Below are positions 9,388 to 17,694 of a stretch of DNA of 22,601 nucleotides, piece by piece. This stretch comes from Chara braunii (taxonomy: Eukaryota; Streptophyta; Charophyceae; Charales; Characeae): the NCBI GenBank assembly GCA_003427395.1, contig BFEA01000319.1, forward strand, positions 538,697 through 561,297. Reading direction: 5' to 3'. The first letter of the stretch is position 1. Each line of letters begins with the position of its first letter. The notes beneath the pieces were generated by a model. That model saw only the letters and a list, made by a program, of their open reading frames with translations. It did no database searches and was not told the DNA's origin. A program made the translations under genes and the position numbers.

Positions 9388-9448
9388 ACGGTTAGCCAGG
9401 TCGCCTAATTAACGTGCTATCAATCCTAAGACCCTAGCCACGTGTCGG

Positions 9449-9460
9449 GCTCCGATACCA
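9449..9460 (-). promoter_or_regulatory. Primer binding site (initiator Met tRNA) next to gag
   Basis: The minus strand reads TGGTATCGGAGC followed by CC, one mismatch from TGGTATCAGAGC, the complement of the plant initiator Met tRNA 3' end. It lies about 60 bases before the open gag frame, the right place and direction for minus-strand cDNA priming. The sequence just upstream in the minus sense (GGGCGTGAGG) would be the LTR end, though it lacks a clean CA. Confidence 0.7.
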
Positions 9461-10124
9461 ACCTCACGCCCGACGCAACTTCCTGATCGGAGTGGGATGT
9501 GGGCCTGGAAGTGCGAAAAGGGGTGTGCCAAGGATTTTCGGGAAAAGCGGGGGAGTCTTAGGGGTATGAATGCAATTAGACAAGCAAGGGGCGCGTGGGA
9601 CTCAAGGCCCGATGGGGCCGGGGTACTGTGGGCGACGGTTTGCGGGGAAGTCCTTCCGCGGAGGAGGCGGTCCTGAAAAGTTGGGCCGTCGGGGGCGACA
9701 CGTGGCGCAGGCCGCTGCGTATGTGGGTTGGGCCTTCGGAATTCCGGGGTTCTCCGTTCGCTGCTACGTCGACAATGCCTGCAAGGCGTGCTGGGCCAAT
9801 AGGGGGCTACGGCCGGCCACGGAACGACGCTGAGTTGATGATACGGGAGAAGGAGGCGAAAAGGAGGGAAATTGGTGGTGATGACGACAAATCCCGGGTG
9901 GGTGAAGTAGTAGGTATGGTCGAGGGAAGGGACACCAGAACACCGGGGGTCGCTAGTGGTGGCGCAGTGGAATTCCCGCGGACACAGTCGATTCTCCGTG
10001 TGGCAGGGGTATTGCAACCTTAGGAGTTTGTTTATCCATCCGAGTCGTAGGATGAGTCTGAGTTCCAAGATCGCGTTATGGTATCATCTTGTATGGGATG
10101 GCTCTGGTCGGGTTATCGTCACCT

Positions 10125-10179
10125 CGCACGAGCACGTGTAGGACGGGTGAACTTAGTTGAGCCTCAGCGTGCTCGTGCG
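10125..10179 (-). repeat. Hairpin with perfect 12-bp arms
   Basis: CGCACGAGCACG (10125-10136) and CGTGCTCGTGCG (10168-10179) are perfect inverted repeats with a 31-base loop. In element RNA this would form a GC-rich stem upstream of the primer site. Its role is unknown. Confidence 0.8.
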
Positions 10180-10234
10180 GGATGATGGTTTCACCGCGAA
10201 TCTTTTTGGGTGGGCGGATCGACACACGGGGAGG

Positions 10235-10268
10235 CGTGTAAACGAGCGATTCGGATCGTGTTTACACG
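10235..10268 (-). repeat. Hairpin with perfect 9-bp arms and inner pairing
   Basis: CGTGTAAAC (10235-10243) and GTTTACACG (10260-10268) enclose 16 bases in which CGA and TCG can pair further. It is 55 bases from the 12-bp-arm hairpin, in the same probable R/U5 region. Confidence 0.75.
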
Positions 10269-10618
10269 TGTCTTCGCGCGGCGTTCGCAGGGCCCAACAT
10301 CGGATTGTCTAATGGCTCCATAGGTTTGGTTATGCGAGATGCAACCACACCCAAACCCGAGCAACAACGAGAACAAAATCGCTATCGGGGCCAATTTCGT
10401 ATCCTCTCTACAGCTGTATCAGGTGCAGGCAATGATTCGTCACAAACAAAAGCAAGGACAAGGAGTTTCAGCAAAAGATAGACAAGCAGGCATATCATCC
10501 ATACATCCATACATTCAGTAATTGTACACATAATGCAATCGAGACGAAAATCGCAAAGACAAGTGTGAGCAAAAACCCAAGTCCAGATTCCAGAAAGTCG
10601 AGACGAAAAACAAGAACG

Positions 10619-10843
10619 NNNNNNNNNNNNNNNNNNNNNNNNNNNNNNNNNNNNNNNNNNNNNNNNNNNNNNNNNNNNNNNNNNNNNNNNNNNNNNNNNN
10701 NNNNNNNNNNNNNNNNNNNNNNNNNNNNNNNNNNNNNNNNNNNNNNNNNNNNNNNNNNNNNNNNNNNNNNNNNNNNNNNNNNNNNNNNNNNNNNNNNNNN
10801 NNNNNNNNNNNNNNNNNNNNNNNNNNNNNNNNNNNNNNNNNNN
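10619..10843. other. Assembly gap (225 N)
   Basis: This is a run of 225 unknown bases inside the probable 5' LTR. The sequence after it begins with exactly the same bases as the window itself (TCCCGCACCCGTCTGATTCG), so both pieces start at the same point of the repeat. The true distance across the gap is unknown. Confidence 0.99.
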
Positions 10844-11040
10844 TCCCGCACCCGTCTGATTCGCCCGTGCCCACAGTCCGTCGTGGCCCACGTCAATCCC
10901 GCGCGTTCGGCACCAGCCCGTCGGGTCGCCCAACTCCTGCTCTACTCACCTCTTTCCTCGCTCGTGTGCCGACCCTTCCTGATCGCGCCACCCCGAGCTT
11001 CCAACAACGGTTAAGAGAGCTAACTAATCGCGCAGCCGAA

Positions 11041-11047
11041 TTTTATA
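11041..11047 (-). promoter_or_regulatory. TATA box with adjacent RY (CATGCATG) motif in LTR, right copy
   Basis: The minus strand reads CTATAAAATT here. CATGCATG at 11053-11060 lies just upstream of it in the element's direction. CATGCA is the core of plant RY/Sph elements bound by B3-domain factors (established knowledge). Both motifs are conserved in the left copy. The position, about 790 bases from the TG end, suits a long U3. Function is inferred. Confidence 0.5.
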
Positions 11048-11666
11048 GCGTGCATGCATGCGCGAAGAACACGAAATTACCAAGACTTAGAACGAGGATT
11101 AGAGAGGGAGTACCTGCGTTCTGCATGATCAGGCCGTGGCGTGGGGGACGTAGCCCTTCTCCACGCATCGATCCGAGCATGCAAGCCACAGCTTAAAAAA
11201 TCACAGCAAAAGAAAGAGAGGGAGGGCGGGAGAGACGAAGTGCAAGAAGGAAGATACAATTACGATGGCGCCCGCCTAAAATTACAGTTACACACGCGAT
11301 TAAGAGCGCCCACTAATCCGAATACCGTTGCAGCCGCATGAAGAAGCGTGTAGACAAAAGGCGTCGCGCGGCAGAAAAATCATAATTACTGAAGTCCTAA
11401 ATTTCTATCTAATGCGAAAAAGCAAAAAGCACGAACTTCAGGGGGAAAGTCCGAAATTCCGAGAGCTATCGGGGCTCGACAAAATCCAAAAAGAGACTCA
11501 AAAGAAAATTTTAAAAAGAACGAAGCAAATTCTCGTGTGATGTCCGCGCCCAAATGACCGAAACCGAAACGGAAGAAACGACGTGAACATTTATTAGTCG
11601 CGCGAGCGGTGGTGCGCCAGCCATCAGCCGACCAATCAATCAATCGGCCGTCCCCAGACACACCCA

Positions 11667-11678
11667 GCTCTGATACCA
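11667..11678 (-). promoter_or_regulatory. Perfect iMet-tRNA primer-like site inside the right repeat
   Basis: The minus strand reads TGGTATCAGAGC, a 12-base perfect match to the plant initiator Met primer site, preceded by TGAGGT just as the site at 9449-9460 is. It lies only about 160 bases inside the repeat edge. It could be the real primer site of a short-LTR element, or a relic inside a long LTR. Confidence 0.5.
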
Positions 11679-11837
11679 ACCTCATATGAAATGAAGCGAC
11701 GAAAAGGAAAAAAAAGCAAGGGCACCGATGCAATTTTCCACCGATCCCGATCTCCCGTAATTGGCCCAACCTTCCCAGCTTAGGACCCCTCGTTGCGACT
11801 GCGCAGAAAATGGCGCGTTACAGAAAGTGGTTCGTCA

Positions 11838-12138
11838 CACCGGGTCCAGCATCCCATTGGAAACCATATTTGATAACATATACAGAACAAAATGAGATAT
11901 CAGGGCCATTACCCGGCTTCGGATGCGAATAGCAATTACACCTTTTCTAAGGGTTATGAGCAATTACTAGCCTATTCAACAAAGGGCCTCATGAAATAGC
12001 CTAAAGTTTAGAAGGAAAATGAGGACTCTCTTTTCTGGCTACAATTCAAAGGACCTATGAGAACCTTCTTCGCCCCTGGTGATAGTGGTGGTGATAGGAG
12101 CAACCACCACTACCATGCGGGGAGAGGCTCCATCTATT
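11838..12138. other. Gene-free flank between gypsy element and LINE remnant
   Basis: No gene is recognised. It contains a perfect 10-bp inverted repeat, TAGTGGTGGT (12083-12092) and ACCACCACTA (12103-12112), with a 10-base loop. It may include the 3' untranslated end of the LINE to the right, but no oligo(A) tail marks the LINE end. Confidence 0.5.
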
Positions 12139-12270
12139 GGTGGGGAGCATCACCTGCTGGAAAGCGGGTCCAGCGTCGAATATACAAGATTTGGATCAGA
12201 GACTGCAGAGGACCCTTGCCAGCATTGATTACCCTGAAGACTAGGGGATTGACTAAGCAAGGTCTCTGAG
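12125..12270 (-). repeat. Dispersed repeat, copy 1 (LINE 3' region or SINE-like)
   Basis: It shares two conserved blocks, in the same order and at similar spacing, with 19655-19800. One begins with GGGGAGCATCACCTGCTGG and the other contains CATTGATTACCCTGAAGACT then AGGGGATTG. The middle is diverged. Because it lies 3' of the LINE in the minus sense, it may be part of the LINE 3' untranslated region, making the second copy a truncated LINE or a SINE sharing that tail. The strand is chosen only by that reasoning. Confidence 0.55.
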
Positions 12271-12580
12271 GAAACTGAAAAAGGCTGGAAAAGGCTGGGA
12301 ATACAGGTTGTAACAAATGCAGAACAAGTGCAGAGCAGAAGGCGGGGGAACCTCTTCACCCTATTTGGGTGCCAGATACTCTCACTACTCCCTAGCTCCC
12401 ATCTACTTCTGGACTGCTGACCCATGCAGCCATCCTCCTCTTATGCACCGGAGGGCGGTCTAACCGGGGTGCACCGGTAGATCCTCCCAAACTTGTCTTC
12501 GTGTATGGATGGTCGGGCCCTAAGTGATGCATAGGTGATGCCTTAAAAGATATGTTGAAAAAGAAGTGGTGATATGGTAA
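12271..12580 (-). other. Probable LINE 3' untranslated region
   Basis: No coding sequence is recognised downstream of the LINE frame, which closes at 12581. In the minus sense it contains repeated CCAGCCTTTT-type pyrimidine-rich stretches (about 12275-12300). TGCACCGG occurs twice about 26 bases apart near 12443-12475. Confidence 0.4.
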
Positions 12581-14110
12581 TCAGGAGAGGATCTCTGCTA
12601 GGGAAAGGGCATGGGGGGGGAATGGGTCCGGGAAGTCTGAGGGAGGGCGTAGTGGGAAGGTAGGTGCTATGTTTGTCCAGTCCTTGAAAATGAGTTGGTA
12701 TTCCCTCATATCTTCCAAGTCTTTCTGTTCTTCTCCACTGTCTCCTTTGTCTCCACTCCATTCTACTTTTGCTATCCATCCCTCCCTGTCCCCTCCCACC
12801 CATTCCGAGCAAAATGTTGCGATTCGTCTCCTGACGTCTTCCATTTGCAAAAACAGGTTGAGCTGCACTTTAGTGTCCAACCACCTTTGTGTGAATTCCG
12901 CTTGTACCTGTTGGTGTATTTGTTATGTGCTTTCTGGCGCATCTGCTCTCACTTTTTCTATGGCCATGGTGCATCTCTGCCACCATAAGGCCCATAATAC
13001 CGCTCTCCTTCCTAGTCTGTACATATTCTCTACGAAGGGCGTGGCCATCGCTAGTTGTGGCCAGTGGCCCACCAGGATGGCCTGCTAGGACCATGGTCAG
13101 GGAGTCTCTTCTTCCATCTTCCTCCATACCCGATCCCACCATCGCCATGTCAATTGGGCGATGGGGCATTGCATGAAGATATGTTCAATCGTTTCCATTT
13201 TTTTGTGGCAGGGGAAAAGACTCAAGCACCTTTGACACCATGGGAGCAGCAAGCCTCGTTGTTCCAAATTAGGACGATCGACTAACCAGTCATTGGTTGG
13301 TAGGCAGCGGTGGGCAATTTGCCACTGCAGGGAGGTTATCTTCATTGGTTTGGTTTTTTGTTCCTTGAACCAGCGGATAGGGGTCAAAAGCGACCAGTCC
13401 ACGTTCAGGTGTTTAGCCCAGCGATCATTGACTGTTTCCCTCAAAAACTTTTTAGGTCTCAGCATTTTGTAAGCTGATTTTACCGTCATCTGGTGTAGGC
13501 TGATGTGACCTGGAGGACCCTGTTTTTGGGGGAGCTTCCATATCCACTCAATCGGATCTAGGGCCAGATCCTGAATTGGTGTGGAAGGTTGGAAAACACA
13601 TTTTTGTCCCTTTTCTTCTATCACCCTTACTCGGTGTACTGATGGCTTATCCTTCGATTCAAAGGGGGATCCACTGCCTTGGAGGATACTCGATTTGATG
13701 ATGGTAAAGTGCTCGACCAGGACAGTATGGGGGGCGACCATGTGGATCTGACCCACCCGTGGTGGGGTCTCTATTCCTGCCACCCAATCCTCTTCTTTTA
13801 GGGTAGGTCCATGTTTCATAATTCGGTACCATGCCAGTGAAATAATATCAATAAGGTAGTCCAGGTGTTCTTCTATATGGTGGCAGTACCGCAGGCTCCT
13901 CTTCAATTGATCTCTAGTTTTCCAGTCCTGCTTATCTTTATCCCATAGGTCTCCCACCCGGAGTATCCCCCTTTTGACCCAGCTGCGCCAAGGTGTAGAC
14001 GAGCTCGTCAAGACCCTACCTGCCGAATCTGTTACCCATCGGTTTTCGAACAGGGGCTGGCGATAGACTTCTTCCCACCGGTCAGGGTGAATTTTGTCCG
14101 GGAGGGGCAA
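12581..14110 (-). pseudogene. LINE ORF2, C-terminal part with zf-RVT zinc-binding region
   Basis: This continues the RT frame. Numbering from 14110, the family-typical stretch ITSLQWQIAHRCLPTNDW (258-275) leads to C292 and C295, then ETIEHIFMQCPIAQLTW with H310 and C315. This is the zf-RVT arrangement mostly found in plant L1-like LINEs. After a TGA at 13097-13099 and a TAG at 13085-13087 the frame stays sensible (RAVLWALWWQR, typical of the region after zf-RVT). A TAA at 12923-12925 then precedes about 115 more codons of Glu/Asp-rich sequence ending at 12581. The stops are explained by CGA, CAG and CAA to TGA, TAG and TAA changes. The region probably takes part in nucleic acid binding. Confidence 0.88.
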
Positions 14111-15976
14111 TTTGCACCACGTTCCTACCAGGGACAGCCAAAAGGTGTCTAATGTCTGGCCACCGTCCTGCCCCTCCCTCCCATGGGGAAGCTTGCATGG
14201 GATCGATCAAAAGCGGTCTTCCAACCACGTCAGGGGGTGGGTTGTTTGGGAGGCTGTCGGGGCTAATCGGGCCAGGTGTTCTAGGGCGAGGGCGCACCAT
14301 GGGCTTTGGGGGGGAAATATGAGCTTTTTAATCCATTTCAATTGTAAAGCGTGAACTTGAGTAGCAGGGTCGATTATTCCCAGGCCTCCCCTTATTTTTG
14401 GTTGGATTATTGAATCCCACGCTACTCGGCTTATTACGTTATTTAGCTCACCATCCCCCCTCCACAGGAAGGCCGTCACTTTTCTTTTCAGATTCCTTAG
14501 GGCTGCTTTAGTTAGAGGCCATAGCAGTGATTTGTACCATAAGGAGGCGAAGATTACATTATTGAGCACCAAAGCGCGACCGAACAAAGATGTATGCGTA
14601 TTTTTCCAATTGTTAAGTTTCTGTAAAGCCGGGGCGCTGATCCAGTCATCATTTGCAGGTGGGCACCCTTCTGTGGTCATCGTTACCCCCAGAATTCTTA
14701 TTGGCTTATCGGTGGCCTCCATGCAATGCGTGGGACTCCGGAGGGCGCCCCCCTTGATAATGAATCCACCATCCTTGTGTTTTGCTCCCCAGTTGACAGT
14801 CATATCTGAGACCTTAGCAAACTTATTCATCATCGATTGGATTTCCTCCATGTTGCTGTGTGTGGCTTCTGCCAATATTGTGAGGTCATCTGCAAAAAGG
14901 GAACAAATAGGGATTGCGTCCTCCGGGATGTGTGTGACTTGGATTCTGGTGATGTTCTTATTTGCTCGGAGGTTGGCTGCTAGTGCCTCCATGATAATCA
15001 GAAACAGAAAGGGGGCAATTAGGTCCCCTTGGCGAACCGACCGTTCCAGGTGTAGAGGAGGTGTCAAGCTTCCGTTGACCTGAAAACAAGTTATTGCGCT
15101 ATTGTGTAAAATTTGTATCCAACGTCTGAAATCCGGTCCGAAATTCATTTTTGCTAGGCATCTGTCCAAGAACAGTCAGTCCACGTGGTCATAGGCTTTT
15201 TCGAAGTCTATGAAAACCAGGGTTGCGTTCTTCCGAGAGTGTTTTGTTAATTGAAAAACTTCATGGATTAACAAGATGTTCTCTTGTATGTTCCTATTTT
15301 CCATGAAGCCTGTTTGTGAAGGGTGGATGACTTCTTCCATGACAAGGATCATTCGGTTAGCCAAGACTTTAGACAACATCTTATAGACCACTGTGAGGAG
15401 GGTGATCGGGCGGTAGTTCCTGATGTCCATTTTATCCCCCTTCTTGTATAGGAGGGTCAGTACCCCTTGCCCTACCCTTTCCCCCATTCTTCCTGTGAGC
15501 CATACTTCATTGTAGAAGTTCATGATGTCTTGGCTCAGGAAGCCCCATGTGGATTCCCAGACCTCTTTAAGAAAACCGTCAATTCCAGGTGTTTTTTCTT
15601 CTTTCATTTGGAGAAGGGCAGTCCATATTTCTTGTTTGGAGGGTGGGGTTTCTAGGGATTCCCGTTGTTCATCAGTCAGGGTTTTGGTGAGAGGTTGGAG
15701 AAATTTTGTTAGCAAGCGGTCGTGTTGTAACGATTTTGGTCTATCTATGTGCGAGGAGAAGAGATCTTTGTAAAAATCGTATGTAATTTTGGTACACCTC
15801 GTCGTGGTCACGGTCGGGGCTGCCTCTCTGGCGTGGGGTTCGTAGAGTGCTTCAATCGTGGTTTTTTTGAGGCGTGCCCTGGCTAAGCCGAAAAACTTCG
15901 AATTCATCAGGCCTTCAGTGGAAAATCTGGATAGTCTTGCCCTTCTTTGGGGCTCCCTGCCATCGGTACCGTGCAT
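14111..15976 (-). pseudogene. LINE ORF2 reverse transcriptase
   Basis: This is a non-LTR RT for target-primed reverse transcription. In order: KTPGIDG, NYRPITLL, HPSQTGF, then motif A FIDFEKAYDHVD with catalytic Asp. Downstream are VRQGDLIAPFLF and the FADD box (residues 92-95 counted from 15169), both intact, and ILGVTM. TGA at 15176-15178 directly follows KAYDHVD, where the family usually has Trp or His, so TGG to TGA is likely. TGA at 14207-14209 falls in a linker in the same frame. The first convincing LINE residues are EGLMNSKFFGLARARL (about 15916); upstream coding is in another frame. The catalytic residues survive although the frame is broken. Confidence 0.95.
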
Positions 15977-17143
15977 GTTGCAAGAGTCGTTTTTTTAGGT
16001 CTAGTATCTGGTTTTGAGATTCAGGGTATAGTTGTTCCTGCCCTTGCGATATTTTTGTTTCTTCTGCATCTGCCAAGTTGTACATTAGTGTGATCTCCTG
16101 CTGATGTCTCTTAGCCGCCAAAAGTTTTGAGTATTCATTACTTTTCCGAGCGAGGAAAAAAAGTCCATTGTTAAACCAGTTAATTGGTGAGTCGTGGTAG
16201 GGACGCTGGACTTTCCAATAGTCCCATGCTTGTTGAAGGTATGTGAGGAATGCTTGGGACTTTAGAAGCGAGGTGTTAAGTTTGTAGTAGTTAGTTCCTT
16301 GGTCTATTTTTTTCCGGAAGGTCCAGACGGTCATGCACATCCTGTGGTCGAGGCCGGGGTGCGGGCTGGTTGGTAATGTGGCTGTAGTAGTAAGCCCTCC
16401 ACCCAGGTCTTCCGATGCCAGAATGAAATCAATTCGGGATTTGGAAAGTCTACTTGGGTCATTGTTTCGAAAGCAGGTAAAGGTTCTTTCAGTCGGGGAA
16501 GTACGCCTAAAAGTATCAAAAAGTGTAAGCGAGGTATACAAGCCTTTCAACATTTGCTCGTCCTCTTCTGCATTGCGTGCTGTGGCCGGAGGTACCTTCC
16601 AACGATCGAGCCATCTATCTGGCGCTGCATTAAAATCGCTCGCCAAGATCGTCGGGATTCCGGGGTTCGGAATTTTTTCGATTTTCTCGAAAAAAATCCT
16701 TCTCTCACTGGATAGCTAGGGGCATACAAGGATACAATGCACACAATCTCTAGTTCTAGCATGCCCAGCACCTTGACCCATCTTCCTTCCTCCTCATCTT
16801 TCTCCCAGTTAAGCGCCTCCAGGCATGATTCGAGCGGGATCCAGATTGCCACCCCTGCGCTCCCCGGCCTGGGGGCGAAAGCTTGATAGCTTTGATAAGG
16901 GCAGGCCTGCCTGTGAGCCCTGTGGTGTTCCGGCGTATTCATTAAGTGGGTTTCATGGATGTAGATCACGTCTGGCCATGTAGGACTCCCCACCCCCCGC
17001 ATTAAGTCCCATGGTGCGTCGATTTTCTCCGGGTTTCGTGATGCCAGGCCATTCACGTTAGTTGATCTTAAATCCAGGTCCGCTTGTCGGAGGATATGTG
17101 TCCACTTTCGATTTCTACCATACACCACTTCCACCCAATCCAT
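15915..17143 (-). pseudogene. LINE ORF2 apurinic-type endonuclease domain, two frames
   Basis: This endonuclease nicks the target DNA. Start ATG at 17143 follows an in-frame stop at 17150-17152. Motifs in order: STNVNGL, IHETHL with catalytic Glu64, and VSLYAPS, all in the first frame (to about 16690). SDFNAAPD, SRIDFIL and GLDHRM follow in the second frame (16646 down to 15915), which together complete the EEP/APE active site. The frame change falls at a run of seven A on the plus strand (16690-16696); one more base would join the frames, so it is a homopolymer slip, real or from sequencing. A linker rich in Lys, Gln and Asn (FNNGLFFLARKSNEYSKLLA) follows. A second frame change near 15916 leads into RT. 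Confidence 0.93.
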
Positions 17144-17188
17144 CGTTAGTTATCATGAATTATGCGTCCCGTCTGGGTGGAATTTTTG

Positions 17189-17514
17189 TTATTTATTGTG
17201 CAAGGGGGTCCATTCCTGTATCTCCCAGTTTACTGCTTTGTTGAGGATATTTTTCCTCTGCATTGCGTAGATGTATGTGAGGAGATCATCTGCTGACCAG
17301 ACTTTGCTGAGTTTTATCTTAAGTTGTTGGGTATCTAGGGGCATGTTATGTGTGCGTCATTGGGGTCCGGCTTCCTTGTTGTCTTCGAACCTCACATAAA
17401 GGTCATTACATGTCATTCTCAAGTTCTCTGATGTCACACTGATGAGACCTATGAGAACCTCAATCATTATCCCCTCAGAGTTTTTTGCCAGAGAACAAAC
17501 TACCTTAGTGTGAT
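17189..17514 (-). pseudogene. LINE ORF1-like C-terminal fragment
   Basis: This minus-strand frame enters directly from the edge of the foldback element and ends with TAA at 17189-17191, 45 bases before the ORF2 ATG and in the same frame as it. It has plausible protein composition (SLAKNSEGIMIEVLIGLISV, then LTYIYAMQRKNILNKAV) with one TGA at 17357-17359 that could be TGG to TGA. Position just before ORF2 suggests the end of LINE ORF1, which normally encodes an RNA-binding protein, but I see no CCHC knuckle or RRM motif. The N-terminal part is missing or lies beyond the foldback insertion, unrecognisable. Confidence 0.5.
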
Positions 17515-17694
17515 TTAAACCACCAGTACTTGGCCCATACATCGGTCGCGGGGCCCTCCCTGCGACTCTCGAAGGCTGGCGGCGCACTCTGGGTTGTTGA
17601 TGCGATTTATGATCGGCCCAGAGGCCGCGAAAGTTGCGGGGCGTTAACGACAACGCCCCGCGACCGATGTATGGGCCAAGTACTGCAGGTTTAA
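17515..17694. mobile_element. Foldback TIR element (MITE-like) bounded by TTAA
   Basis: Terminal inverted repeats of about 39 bp (17515-17553 and 17656-17694) differ at two adjacent positions, AC versus TG, after TTAAACC. The shared core includes CAGTACTTGGCCCATACATC. TTAA stands at both ends (17515-17518 and 17691-17694), matching the target duplication of piggyBac-type elements, or TTA/TAA of PIF/Harbinger if the TIR is shorter. At 180 bp with no coding capacity it is MITE-sized. A nested perfect hairpin, GCGGGGCGTT (17636-17645) and AACGCCCCGC (17652-17661), adjoins and overlaps the right arm. It lies at the 5' edge of the LINE remnant, so it probably inserted there. Confidence 0.85.

Larger units (their letters stand above)
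9461..10618 (-). other. Probable R/U5 (3' part) of the 5' LTR or leader, no gene
   Basis: This lies between the N gap and the primer site. A minus-strand frame (9409-10068) has no recognised domain, is Pro/Arg-rich, and is best read as chance. Near the gap the minus strand is T-rich, with TTTTCGTCTCG occurring twice (about 10540-10610). Two strong hairpins are listed separately. Nothing else is recognised. Whether this is LTR or untranslated leader depends on which primer site is real. Confidence 0.5.
1..11837 (-). mobile_element. Ty3/gypsy LTR retrotransposon, decayed, with PHD-like finger and accessory ORF
   Basis: On the minus strand the order gag, protease, RT, RNase H, integrase is that of Ty3/gypsy (Metaviridae). 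Copia elements place integrase before RT. The coding block is flanked by direct repeats (1-972 and 10844-11837), read here as LTRs; the left one continues beyond the window. A primer site complementary to initiator Met tRNA lies just upstream of gag at 9449-9460. Nonsense codons at 7381, 6580, 6547, 6481, 4198 and 3973 (lowest base of each), frame changes near 5080 and 4635, and an RT catalytic Asp changed to Asn make this copy non-autonomous. No chromodomain was recognised after integrase. An additional reading frame of over 600 codons, in pieces, follows pol. Whether the LTR is about 2.4 kb or much shorter is unresolved (see findings). Confidence 0.93.
10844..11837 (-). repeat. Right long direct repeat (5' part of probable 5' LTR)
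   Basis: This is the second copy of the 1-972 repeat, starting directly after the N gap and ending with CA at 11836-11837 (TG on the minus strand). Sequence to the right (from 11838) is unrelated to what follows 972, so this is the outer edge of the element. If the LTR continues through the gap to the primer site next to gag, it spans about 9461-11837, roughly 2.4 kb. A TATAAAA motif at 11041-11047 would then separate U3 from R. A target-site duplication cannot be tested because the other outer edge is outside the window. Confidence 0.85.
12581..17514 (-). mobile_element. L1-like LINE remnant
   Basis: ORF1-like tail, 45-base spacer, then ORF2 with endonuclease, RT and zf-RVT, all on the minus strand. 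ORF2 is nearly full length (about 1520 codons) but has two frame changes and at least five nonsense codons. Its 5' side is bounded by a foldback element at 17515. No oligo(A) tail or target duplication was recognised, so the 3' end is uncertain (12581 or further left). Confidence 0.92.

Noticed and set aside
9409-10068. Minus-strand frame of 219 codons upstream of gag
   Set aside because: It covers the primer site and probable U5, and has no domain or coding-like composition. I treat it as untranslated.
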